DNA from: Candidatus Ozemobacteraceae bacterium
Lineage (GTDB): Bacteria > Muiribacteriota > Ozemobacteria > Ozemobacterales > Ozemobacteraceae
DNA: 64,000 bases
Direction of reading: 5' to 3'
Assembly (NCBI GenBank): GCA_035373905.1
Contig: DAOSOK010000024.1
Span: 1 to 64,000, forward strand
Positions within the stretch are counted from its first letter, which is position 1. Every line of letters starts with the position of its first letter. The position numbers and the translations under genes are program-made. The notes under the pieces are model-generated. The model had not been told where the DNA came from, did no database searches, and saw only the letters and a program-made list of their open reading frames with translations. This document shows, in pieces, positions 41,495-49,897 of the stretch.

Positions 41495-42400
41495 GTGTCT
41501 GAGATCAACAAGGTTATCGAGAGTCTCGAGAGGGTCATCTCCCTCGGCGAAAAGCTGCTGACGAACTTCGACGTCGAGGATCTGCTGATACAGATCGTCA
41601 ACAACATCAAGGAGCTGCTGAAAGTCGAGGGCGCAACGCTGTATCTCGTCGATCCCGTCGAGAAGCTGATGATTTCGCAGGTCATCCTCAGCGACCACGT
41701 CGAGGAGATCGTGCTGAAGATCGACAACACCTCCATCGCCGGGTTTGTCGCTCTCAACCGGCGCACGCTCATGATTCCCGATGCATACGCCGATCTGACG
41801 AAAATCCATCCCGACCTTCGATTCAACAAAGCCGTCGATGAGGCGAGTCACTTCCGCACGAAGGACATCCTGACCCACCCCCTCATCGTCAACAACGAGC
41901 TGATCGGCGTTTTCCAGGTCGTGAACAAGGTCGGCGGCAAGTTCGACGAGTACGACGAGCGGATCCTGCGTAACTTCTCCGTCTTCGCGGGCATCGCCAT
42001 TCTGAACGCCCGGCTGATGATGAAAATTCTCGAGGAACAGGCCAACGTCCGCGACATCATCGAGCATATCGACGAAAAGGTGATCATCCAGGACCGCGAC
42101 GGTCGCGTTGAACATCTCAACAAGCCCGCCATCGCGGAGCTCCCCGCCGGCGTCACGCTGAACGGTGCCATCGGGAAGAGGCTCACCGACCTGTTTCCCC
42201 AGTATGGCGGCATCAAGGAGGAGATCGACAAGCTGGTCGGGCACAATCTCGACAAGTCGTTCTTCGGCGGCAAGCAGCCGTACGTGATCCTGACCGTGAA
42301 AAACTCGCGACAGCTCGTCGAAAAGGTCATCCTCATCCTCAAGGTGCCGCCCAGCAACATCGCCGACCAGGCGGGGGAAGATCCCCAGAAGCTGTCTTGA
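41495..42400 (+). CDS. GAF-PAS signalling protein without output domain
   Basis: A 301-residue soluble protein. Residues 15-180 are a GAF domain (DVEDLLIQIVNNIKELLKVE, GATLYLVDPVEKLMISQVIL, GVFQVVNK). About 185-290 look PAS-like (VIIQDRDGRVEHLNKPAIAE). No kinase, cyclase or DNA-binding part follows, so it may be a free sensor subunit. The start GTG at 41495 has GGGAGG seven bases upstream and is preferred over the ATG at 41480, which overlaps that ribosome site. Ligand unknown. Confidence 0.7.
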   Translation: MSEINKVIESLERVISLGEKLLTNFDVEDLLIQIVNNIKELLKVEGATLYLVDPVEKLMISQVILSDHVEEIVLKIDNTSIAGFVALNRRTLMIPDAYADLTKIHPDLRFNKAVDEASHFRTKDILTHPLIVNNELIGVFQVVNKVGGKFDEYDERILRNFSVFAGIAILNARLMMKILEEQANVRDIIEHIDEKVIIQDRDGRVEHLNKPAIAELPAGVTLNGAIGKRLTDLFPQYGGIKEEIDKLVGHNLDKSFFGGKQPYVILTVKNSRQLVEKVILILKVPPSNIADQAGEDPQKLS

Positions 42401-42446
42401 AATATACGTTTAATTATACACACCAGTCACCGGAGGAGCCCCGTTC

Positions 42447-43640
42447 ATGAAGAAAGCGACGACCAAGACGACCAGGACCGCCAAGGCGGCCGGAGCATCG
42501 ACCCCCGCACGGCCTGCGAAGACCGCCGCCCGGAAGAAGCCTGCCAATCCGTATCTGGCGGGAAACAAAATCGATCCGAAGCCGGCCTGCCGTGACCTGA
42601 GGGTCGCCGACCTGGTCGACAGGCTGTTCCTTTCCTACAACGCCGGCCGTCTTCGCGAGGCCTGCCAGCTGTTCACCCGGAAAATGCTCGCGAACGACGT
42701 CACGATCGGCATGAGCCTCGCCGGCGCCCTGACGCCCGCCGGGCTCGGCCAGTCGGCCATCGTTCCGCTCATCGAGGCGGGGTTTGTCGACTGGATCATC
42801 GCGACCGGCGCGAACCTGTATCACGACACGCATTTCGGCATCGGCGAGGAGTTGTATGCCGGTTCGCCGTTCTTCAGCGACATCGACCTGCGCGACAAGG
42901 GCGTCGTCAGAATATACGACGTGGTATTCGATTATCACGTCCTGCTGAACACCGATGCGTTCTTCCGTGAGATCATGCGCTCCGAAGTGTTCCAGCGCCC
43001 CATGGGTACGGCGCATTTCCACTATCTCGTCGGCAAGTTCATTCACGAGCGCGAGAAGGCGCTTGGCCTGAAGGGCGTCAGCATCCTGTCGGCGGCGTAT
43101 CGAGCCGGCGTTCCCGTCTACACCAGCAGCCCGGGCGACAGCTCGATCGGCATGAACATCGCCGCGCTGGCGCTCGAAGGCGGCAAGCTTGTTCTCGACC
43201 CCAACGTCGACGTGAACGAGACCGCCTCGATCGTGCTGAACGCGAAGCGCACCGGCGGCAAGAGCGCCGTCTTCATCTGCGGCGGAGGCTCGCCCAAGAA
43301 CTTCATGCTCCAGACCGAGCCCCAGATCCAGGAAGTGCTCGGCATCAAGGAAGAAGGCCACGACTACTTCATCCAGTTCACCGACGCGCGGCCCGACACC
43401 GGCGGCCTTTCCGGCGCCACGCCGTCCGAAGCCGTCAGCTGGGGGAAAGTGCGGCCCGACAGTCTGCCCGACACCGTCGTCTGCTACCTCGACTCAACCG
43501 TCGCCCTGCCGATCGTCGCCAGTTACGCGCTGAGCCGCACGAAATCCCGCAAGCAAAAGCGCCTGTACGACAAGCTTCCGAAGCTGATGGAAAAATTGAC
43601 CTCCGAATACAAGGCGATCCGAAAAAAAGGCTTGCGCTGA
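42447..43640 (+). CDS. Deoxyhypusine synthase-family protein
   Basis: A 397-residue member of the deoxyhypusine synthase family, which transfers the aminobutyl group of spermidine using NAD. The first 35 residues are Lys/Ala/Thr-rich and probably disordered. The core has TIGMSLAGALTPAGLGQSAI, TGANLYHDTHFGIGEEL, the NAD region (PVYTSSPGDSSIGM) and SGATPSEAVSWGKV with Lys334 at the place of the human active-site Lys329. Bacterial members are known, but bacteria lack eIF5A; some make homospermidine instead. No candidate protein substrate is nearby. The polyamine role is inferred from the family. Confidence 0.85.
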   Translation: MKKATTKTTRTAKAAGASTPARPAKTAARKKPANPYLAGNKIDPKPACRDLRVADLVDRLFLSYNAGRLREACQLFTRKMLANDVTIGMSLAGALTPAGLGQSAIVPLIEAGFVDWIIATGANLYHDTHFGIGEELYAGSPFFSDIDLRDKGVVRIYDVVFDYHVLLNTDAFFREIMRSEVFQRPMGTAHFHYLVGKFIHEREKALGLKGVSILSAAYRAGVPVYTSSPGDSSIGMNIAALALEGGKLVLDPNVDVNETASIVLNAKRTGGKSAVFICGGGSPKNFMLQTEPQIQEVLGIKEEGHDYFIQFTDARPDTGGLSGATPSEAVSWGKVRPDSLPDTVVCYLDSTVALPIVASYALSRTKSRKQKRLYDKLPKLMEKLTSEYKAIRKKGLR

Positions 43641-43675
43641 GCCGCATCACGTTCAATATCGCATTCGATATTCCT

Positions 43676-43706
43676 GTAGGGGCGGGTTTCAAACCAGCCC
43701 CTGCGG
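43676..43706. repeat. GC-rich hairpin between convergent genes
   Basis: GTAGGGGCGGGTTT and AAACCAGCCCCTGC pair into a long stem. A related sequence (GGAGGGGCGGGTTTGAACCC) occurs at 62084-62110. It lies between the convergent deoxyhypusine-synthase-like gene and tlyA, where it may act as a terminator or be a dispersed repeat. Confidence 0.5.
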
Positions 43707-43763
43707 CGTATCTGGACGATCCCAACGACGTATGAGGGAGCGGCAAACACGTCACGGGGAGAT

Positions 43764-44564
43764 TCAACCGCGGGCGAAGGCGGCGGCGACGATGCGGTCG
43801 CGGTCGGCTTCGGTCAGGGGTGACGCGCCGGCGGTTTTCCACCAGGATATATACTCGATGTTTTTGTTCGCGCTGACGACCGGCACCGGTTCGAGGCCGA
43901 ACAGGAGAAGGCCGTGTTCGCCGAAGGCGGCGCAGAGGTGCGCGAGGATGGCGCGATGCACGTCCGGATCGGTGACGAGGCCGCCCGGGCTGACGGAAGC
44001 GGCCTCGGCCTCGAACTGGGGCTTGACGAGCAGCAACATGCTGCCGCCGGGGGCCAGCCGCCGCATCGCGGGGGCGACGATGGCTCTCAGGGAGATGAAC
44101 GAGACGTCGGCGACGATGAGATCGTACGGTCCGGAAACCTCTCCTTCCGAAATCGTGCGGAAGTTCGTGCGCTCGACGGGTGTGACCCGCGGATCGTCGC
44201 GAAGACGCGCATCGAGCAGGCCGTACCCGACGTCGAGCGCGGTGACGTGCGCGGCGCCTCTCCGGAGAAGCACCTGGGTGAACCCGCCCGTCGAGGCCCC
44301 GATGTCGAGGCACGTCGCACCGCCGACGTCGATGTCGAAGGCCGAGAGGGCGTTGTCGAGCTTGACGGCGCCGCGCGACACGAACGGACCGCGTTTTTCC
44401 CGTCGCTCCAGGAGCGTGCCGGACGGAACCAGTTCGCCCGGTTTGTCGTAGACGCGGTCGCCGATACGGATCTCTCCGGCCATCACGAGGCGCCTTGCCG
44501 TATCGGTATCGGGCGCCAGCCCGAGATGAACGACGAGCAAATCGACTCGCATGCGTTTGGCCAT
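43764..44564 (-). CDS. tlyA: TlyA-family rRNA 2'-O-methyltransferase
   Basis: A 266-residue protein of the TlyA family, which methylates ribose 2'-O of rRNA. Residues 1-60 are an S4 RNA-binding domain (RMRVDLLVVHLGLAPDTDTA). Residues 65-245 are an FtsJ-type methyltransferase: the SAM site CLDIGASTGGFTQVLL, and catalytic-tetrad candidates Lys in SRGAVKLDNAL, Asp in VADVSFISL and Lys in LVKPQFE. It is divergent from the histidine kinase gene on the other side. Some TlyA proteins are also haemolysins; nothing here implies that. Confidence 0.9.
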   Translation of the reverse strand: MAKRMRVDLLVVHLGLAPDTDTARRLVMAGEIRIGDRVYDKPGELVPSGTLLERREKRGPFVSRGAVKLDNALSAFDIDVGGATCLDIGASTGGFTQVLLRRGAAHVTALDVGYGLLDARLRDDPRVTPVERTNFRTISEGEVSGPYDLIVADVSFISLRAIVAPAMRRLAPGGSMLLLVKPQFEAEAASVSPGGLVTDPDVHRAILAHLCAAFGEHGLLLFGLEPVPVVSANKNIEYISWWKTAGASPLTEADRDRIVAAAFARG

Positions 44565-44768
44565 AGGAACATTCTCCGGTCGATGTGGTCGATACGCGTG
44601 ACGAATCCCGCGATCTGGCGTATCATATCACCAGACGGCGATGATTCCGCCCCATGCCGTAGAAAAAACGACTGCGCCACAGATGCAGATGCCGCATTTC
44701 ATGAAGCTCAACACCCACACCCATTTCCCGCCGATGCCGATTCCCTTCCGCACCGGACGGGTTCTGCG

Positions 44769-46790
44769 ATGAACGAAAACATTTTCGACCCTCTCGGCGA
44801 CGAAAGCGATCCGGAGAGGCTCGAGGCGGAGCTCGCCCGTGCCGAGGCCGTCCGCGATGCCCTCCTGGCGGAAGCCGCGAACTACCGGCGCGCGTTCGAG
44901 ATCGCTCGCGAGCATGCGGGCGTGTCGGTCTGGAACATCGATCTTCAGGCCCGGACACTGATGTTGGGAACGGAGTCGAGCGTACACTCTCTCGACGAGC
45001 GTCTTCATCCCGACGATGTGGAAACGATGTTCCGTGAAGTCTCGCGATCGAGTCCCGACGAGCCCGACGTGCGGATGAAACTGAGGATGAAGGGGCCCGG
45101 CGAGCGGTGGGATTGGTTCCGATTCGACGGCCTCGTCGAGCGGTTCGACTCCGATGGACGACCTCAGCTTCTCATTGGCGTCGGAAAAAATATATCTGAT
45201 GAGATACTATTGGAAGAGAATCTTGCGGAGGATGAGCGTTTGCTCGAAGAACTGCTCGATAATTCGGTTGCCATTCTCTACCGGCACGACTCGAATCCGA
45301 ATGGCGCCGGGTATTTCAACTCGCCGCTGTATCTGCACGCCGTCCCCAGCTGCGCGGGATCAATCGACAAGGTCATCGAAGAAGGTCTCGAGTCGATTCA
45401 TCCCGATGATCGTGAGCGCATCGATGCCGCTCTGGGGCAGAACATGGCAAGCCTCAACGGCAGTCAGGTCACGAGTGTGATGGAATACCGCCGTGCCGAT
45501 TTGAAAGGGGAGTACCACTGGTATTACGATATTGTGACGCTCATTCCCGACCGTAAGAACGCCGTGCAGACGATGCTCGGCTCGGCTCTCGAGATCACGG
45601 CCCTGAAAGAGGCCGAAGCGACGCTCCGTGCATCCGAGGAGCGATACCGCCTGGTGACGACCCTCAGCTCGTTCATCATCTGGACCACGGATCTGGAAAT
45701 GAACTTCCGGTACTGCAGTCTGGGTGTAAAGAATATGCTTGGATATACTGCTGAAGAAGTCATCGCGCTTGGGCCGCGGAAAACATTACTGCCGGAATCC
45801 TACAGGCTGGTCGTACGGCTGGCGCAGGAAATCCGGTTGCAGGAGGCGAAACGACCGGGTTCGTTCATACCCCGCTATGTCCAGCTCTGGCAGCGGCACA
45901 AAAACGGTATGGCCGTTCTGACGGAAGTCGCCGTTTCGGTGGTTCATGACGAATCTGGACGACTCGAGGGATTTTGCGGGGTGACCCGCGATATCACCGA
46001 GTTTCATCACATGAAGGAAGCCTTGCGGACGGAACGCGAAATGCTGGAAAACCGCGTTTTGGAACGGACGGCTGAGTTGCTTCGCGCGAACGAGGTTCTT
46101 CGCCGGGAAATTGAGCGGCGGCGCCAGGTCGAGACGGCGTTGCTCGAGATGAGCGAGGCGGAGCAGCGAACGATCGGGCACGAACTGCACGACGGTCTCT
46201 GTCAGCAGCTCGCCGGTGTCATGTGCCTCTGCGAGGCCGCTCGCGACAGGCTTCTGGAGATCGGAAGCATCGACGCGATCCAGATGGGACGCATTCATGA
46301 CCTGCTCGCAGACGCCGTGCGCTACGCGCGATATATGGCGCGCGGTCTGAGCCCTCTCTTCATCGACGTCAACGGGTTGTCCGACTCCCTCGAGGCGCTT
46401 GCCTCCTCTCTACCGCTAATGTACCGCGTCTCATGCAGCTTTACCCAGCTTGGGAAATCTCGTGTCGAGGAGCCGGAGCAGGCCCTGAGCCTGTACCGGA
46501 TCGCCCGATTGGCGGTTCAGAATTCCGTTCACGAGGGCAATGCCGCGCATGTCGACATCCTGCTGAAGACCACTTCAAAGTCGGTCAGCCTGATCGTCAG
46601 CGACGACGGCTCTCCGCGGGCGACATCGATCGCCTCTTCCGAATACGGCCATTGCATGATCGATTACCGCATGAGAATCATGTCGGGAAGCGTCATCGTG
46701 AAAAATCGCCGCGGCGGCGGAACGGTCGTGAGATGCGTTGCGCCGCTTCGACGCAAGGAGAACGGGAACGATGGCGCAACGAACGTCTGA
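44769..46790 (+). CDS. Histidine kinase A: acceptor His intact, ATP site degenerate
   Basis: A 673-residue soluble NarL-type sensor kinase. Three PAS domains lie at about 35-150, 165-285 and 290-420, then a coiled coil. The HisKA_3 dimerisation domain has GHELHDGLCQQL with the phospho-acceptor His474. The HATPase domain is damaged: in the N-box the catalytic Glu is Leu581 (RIARLAVQN, Asn585 kept), the DxGxG motif reads DDGSP (612-616), and the lid motif GxGL reads GHCM. It should accept phosphate but bind ATP poorly. The ATG at 44769 follows a weak ribosome site; the open frame continues far upstream on the opposite strand of tlyA and is not used. The downstream kinase gene overlaps by 20 bases. 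Confidence 0.87.
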   Translation: MNENIFDPLGDESDPERLEAELARAEAVRDALLAEAANYRRAFEIAREHAGVSVWNIDLQARTLMLGTESSVHSLDERLHPDDVETMFREVSRSSPDEPDVRMKLRMKGPGERWDWFRFDGLVERFDSDGRPQLLIGVGKNISDEILLEENLAEDERLLEELLDNSVAILYRHDSNPNGAGYFNSPLYLHAVPSCAGSIDKVIEEGLESIHPDDRERIDAALGQNMASLNGSQVTSVMEYRRADLKGEYHWYYDIVTLIPDRKNAVQTMLGSALEITALKEAEATLRASEERYRLVTTLSSFIIWTTDLEMNFRYCSLGVKNMLGYTAEEVIALGPRKTLLPESYRLVVRLAQEIRLQEAKRPGSFIPRYVQLWQRHKNGMAVLTEVAVSVVHDESGRLEGFCGVTRDITEFHHMKEALRTEREMLENRVLERTAELLRANEVLRREIERRRQVETALLEMSEAEQRTIGHELHDGLCQQLAGVMCLCEAARDRLLEIGSIDAIQMGRIHDLLADAVRYARYMARGLSPLFIDVNGLSDSLEALASSLPLMYRVSCSFTQLGKSRVEEPEQALSLYRIARLAVQNSVHEGNAAHVDILLKTTSKSVSLIVSDDGSPRATSIASSEYGHCMIDYRMRIMSGSVIVKNRRGGGTVVRCVAPLRRKENGNDGATNV

Positions 46791-48747
46791 GTCGATGCAC
46801 GAGAAAGAGGTCGCCCGGCTGGAAAACCTCAGGCGGAGGATTGCGGTCGTTCGCGACGAGAGCATGGCGGCGGCCGCGGTCGTGGAAACGCTGAAAAGGC
46901 ATGCCGGGCTTCTTGCCGAGCGTGGTGGGATCGACATCTTCCACGTGGGCCGTGGCGAAGAGCCGGTGTTCGCGACGGCAAACACCGGTGACGCCTCCGC
47001 CCTGCGACATGCGCTTTCGGCGCTGTCAGGAGAGGACTCGACCTTTCAGGCCGATATCAGGGAGGGTGGCGGGGCGAGCATGGTTCCCAAAACGCTCAGG
47101 ATCGACGGGGTCGTCACATCCAGGGCGGAAGACGGAGCCCCGGATATCGCCGTCGGGATCAGATATGAGATCACCGGCAAGCTCACGAAGATCGGAGAAC
47201 TCGGGAAGCGCGCGAGGCAGTTTCGGGAACTGCTCGACAATGCGGCGGTGCTCTTTTACCGGTTCGATCTGAAGCACGGCAGTTTCAGGTATTCCAACCG
47301 TTCGGCCCAGCAATTTCCGGCATTCCGGGAACGCCCGGAGCCCGGCGACCCGCTCGGGAAGCTGACGTGCGATATCCATCCCGACGACATCGGGCGAATC
47401 GCCCCGTTGATTCGGAAGGCCATGAATCCTCCGGTGGCGGCGAAATCTTCCATCACGATCGAATACCGACGGCGGAACGACCAGGGGCAATACAGGTGGC
47501 TGTACGAAAAGCTCACCTTCCTTTCGGACGAGACGAATACAGTATCCTCCATCATAGGATCCGCCGCTGACATCACGCCGTTGAAGGACGTCCAGGACGC
47601 CATCCGGGAGAGCGAACGGCGGTATCGCATGATGATCGAGCTTTCCACGGATATCATCTGGATTCTCGATCTCGATTTCCGGCTCGTCTATACGAGCCCC
47701 GCCTGTTTCAAAATGCTGGGCTATACCACGGAGGAGATGTTCCGCCTCGCTCCGGGTTCGACCTTGGCTCCTGAGTCCTTCAGGCAGCTCCGGGCGGCGA
47801 TCAGGGAGTATCTCGAGCGGGAGCCGGCCTCTCACGGTTTCGATGACACGGTGCGATGCGAGTTGACCTTCCGAAGAAAGGACGGCGCTCTGGTGCGGGG
47901 GGAACTCGTATTCACCGGATACCGGGACGATTCCGGGCGGCTTCTCGGAATCTGCGGCGCCACTCGCGACATCACCGAGCGAAAATCGGTCGAGGAGGAG
48001 ATGAAACGGACCCAGCGCGAACTCGAGCGTCGCATCGCGGACAGATCCGAAAAACTTTCCTACATCAACACCCTGCTGAACATCGAGATGGAACGGCGAA
48101 AGCAGATGGAACATTTCATGCTCCATCACCCCGAGCGTGACCGGGCCTTGATCGGCAGGGAGTTGAACGAGGGGTTGTGCCAGGAACTGGTCGGCATGAT
48201 GTGCCTCTGCGAAGTGGTCAGGGAGAACCTCCAGGGACGCGACGCCGTCGCGAACGAAGACATCGCCAGTATTCTGGATCTCCTCGCCGACGCCGTCAGG
48301 CAGGCCCGGGGGATGGCGAAGGGGCTGAACCCCCTGCTGGCCGATCCTCGCAGCCTCGACTGTTCCCTCGGTCTTCTCGCGGAGAAAACATCGGAGTTGT
48401 TCAACGTCCGGTGCCGTTTTTCCTCCTCGAGCGAGATTGGCATCGGCAATCCCGATCAGGCGCTGAATCTGTATCGCATCGCCCAGGAAGCCGTCCATAA
48501 CGCAATTCGTCACGGAAAAGCCCGGAATATCGAGATCGAACTCGGCGGCGACGATGAATACGTGAGGCTGAGCGTGGCGGACGACGGCATCGGGCGTGGA
48601 GGAACCCCGGTAAATCCGAAGGGCATGGGATTGAAGATCATGGCCTATAGAATGCAGGCCATGTCGGGAACGCTCCGGGTGATCGACCGCGCAGAAGGCG
48701 GGGTGCTGATCGATTGCTCGGCGCCGAGGCGGCAACCCGCCAGATGA
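46771..48747 (+). CDS. Histidine kinase B: ATP site intact, acceptor His replaced
   Basis: A 658-residue soluble NarL-type kinase paralogous to kinase A. The first 150 residues form an unassigned sensor region (a GAF or PAS relative), followed by PAS domains at about 150-290 and 295-415 (LDLDFRLVYTSPACFKMLGY). In the dimerisation domain GRELNEGLCQEL has Asn466 where the acceptor His belongs. The HATPase domain is complete: RIAQEAVHN (Glu573, Asn577), ADDGIG (604-608) and GMGL. It could phosphorylate kinase A in a heterodimer but not itself. AAGGAG precedes the ATG at 46771, which lies inside the kinase A gene, so the two are made together. Confidence 0.87.
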   Translation: MAQRTSESMHEKEVARLENLRRRIAVVRDESMAAAAVVETLKRHAGLLAERGGIDIFHVGRGEEPVFATANTGDASALRHALSALSGEDSTFQADIREGGGASMVPKTLRIDGVVTSRAEDGAPDIAVGIRYEITGKLTKIGELGKRARQFRELLDNAAVLFYRFDLKHGSFRYSNRSAQQFPAFRERPEPGDPLGKLTCDIHPDDIGRIAPLIRKAMNPPVAAKSSITIEYRRRNDQGQYRWLYEKLTFLSDETNTVSSIIGSAADITPLKDVQDAIRESERRYRMMIELSTDIIWILDLDFRLVYTSPACFKMLGYTTEEMFRLAPGSTLAPESFRQLRAAIREYLEREPASHGFDDTVRCELTFRRKDGALVRGELVFTGYRDDSGRLLGICGATRDITERKSVEEEMKRTQRELERRIADRSEKLSYINTLLNIEMERRKQMEHFMLHHPERDRALIGRELNEGLCQELVGMMCLCEVVRENLQGRDAVANEDIASILDLLADAVRQARGMAKGLNPLLADPRSLDCSLGLLAEKTSELFNVRCRFSSSSEIGIGNPDQALNLYRIAQEAVHNAIRHGKARNIEIELGGDDEYVRLSVADDGIGRGGTPVNPKGMGLKIMAYRMQAMSGTLRVIDRAEGGVLIDCSAPRRQPAR

Positions 48748-48840
48748 CATCTTCATGTATATGGAGTATCGACGAAGCCGGAACGTCGATCAGGCGCGTC
48801 GAGGCTGAGTTTGCTGCGGCTGTCTCGCCGCGCGCGGGAC

Positions 48841-48915
48841 ATGTTCGGGACGTTCCGGATCATCGAAAGAGCCGAAGGCGGGGCGACAGTTGAATGTTCG
48901 GCGCTGAAACGGTAG
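48841..48915 (+). pseudogene. C-terminal fragment of a third kinase paralogue
   Basis: In frame from 48841 the sequence reads MFGTFRIIERAEGGATVECS then ALKR and a stop. This matches the kinase B end MSGTLRVIDRAEGGVLIDCS followed by APRRQ. Only these 24 codons are recognisable; the sequence from 48748 to 48840 is not. It is a remnant of a duplicated kinase between kinase B and the regulator gene. Confidence 0.7.
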
Positions 48916-48940
48916 AATGGTGCAAGGTCATTCAGTCCGC

Positions 48941-48946
48941 TATAAT
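48941..48946 (+). promoter_or_regulatory. Perfect -10 element before the response regulator
   Basis: TATAAT lies 28 bases upstream of the chosen GTG. A consensus -35 is not visible. Its position argues against the earlier ATG at 48917 and suggests separate expression of the regulator. Confidence 0.45.
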
Positions 48947-48973
48947 AAACCTCAATACATAGAGGTGGTTACA

Positions 48974-49633
48974 GTGTTCGCGGGGCCACAGCACATCGGA
49001 ATCAAGGTTTTCCTCGTCGACGATCACGGCGTCATGCGGATGGGGCTTCGGCAGCTCCTCGTCAGGCGCGGTTTCGAAGTGTCCGGCGAGGCCGAAACGG
49101 CCGCAGACGCATTGTCGAGGATCGCCGTCGTCCGGCCGGATGTCGCGCTCATCGATCTCTCGCTCGGCCGGGACGACGGAATGGCGCTTCTGGAACAGCT
49201 CAGTACCGCCGTTCCAGACGTCAGCCTCATCGTCTACTCGATGTACGACGACCCGTTGTACGTCAGGAAAGCCGTGGCGGCCGGGGCGAAGGGCTACGTT
49301 ACCAAAGACGACGCCTCGACCCACCTGGTCGACGCGATCCGGGCGGTCGTCGCGGGAAAACGCTTCTACAGCGAGTCTATCGCCGGCAAGCTCGTCGAAA
49401 CGATCGTCGACAAGACGGAACCCGCCGAAACGCCGCAACTCTCGAAACGCGAACAGGATATTTTCAACCTCCTCGGCGAGGGCTTTTCCATCCGGGAAAT
49501 CGCCGGCAAGCTCTCGCTGAGCCACAAGACGATCGAAACGCACTGCGGGAATCTGAAACTGAAGCTCGGCGTGAAGACGATGCGCGAGTTGTCGCGACAA
49601 GCGATCCGCCAGAACAGCAACACCCATCGCTGA
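48974..49633 (+). CDS. NarL-type response regulator
   Basis: A 219-residue regulator. The receiver domain (about 10-125) has the acidic pair in VFLVDDHG, the phospho-acceptor Asp in VALIDLSLGRDDG, and Lys in GYVTKDD. The C-terminal LuxR/GerE helix-turn-helix (LSKREQDIFNLLGEGFSIRE, IAGKLSLSHKTIETH) binds DNA. GAGGTGG precedes the GTG at 48974; an ATG at 48917 would place the start before the -10 element. It lies directly after the kinase pair and is its most likely target. A strong terminator follows. Confidence 0.9.
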   Translation: MFAGPQHIGIKVFLVDDHGVMRMGLRQLLVRRGFEVSGEAETAADALSRIAVVRPDVALIDLSLGRDDGMALLEQLSTAVPDVSLIVYSMYDDPLYVRKAVAAGAKGYVTKDDASTHLVDAIRAVVAGKRFYSESIAGKLVETIVDKTEPAETPQLSKREQDIFNLLGEGFSIREIAGKLSLSHKTIETHCGNLKLKLGVKTMRELSRQAIRQNSNTHR

Positions 49634-49784
49634 TCCGCTTCACCAATGAATCTATAGATTCGGGTATTTCCCCGATGAAAAATCAGGAAATTGCCCGATT
49701 CCGCGCTTGAAGCCGATTCGATATGCTGAATACGGAAGCAGGATCAGGCATCGTCTGGTTCTGTGCCCATTAGGAGCTTCATAA

Positions 49785-49825
49785 TTTTTCTCCCCCCCCT
49801 CTTCCGAGGGGGGGAATTTGTTTTC
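49785..49825 (+). terminator. Terminator after the response regulator
   Basis: TCCCCCCC and GGGGGGGA pair around a CTCTTCCGA-type loop, followed by ATTTGTTTT. It separates the kinase-regulator unit from the cyclase pair. Confidence 0.75.
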
Positions 49826-49897
49826 ACGGCGGTGGGTGAACGGCTATACTGCTCACCTGCGTTCGTTCTGTACATTCCTCGTCAGGGGGCGTGACAC

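Noticed and set aside
48917..48973. Earlier ATG for the response regulator
   Set aside because: It precedes the perfect TATAAT and has no ribosome site; the GTG at 48974 has GAGGTGG and gives a normal receiver N-terminus.
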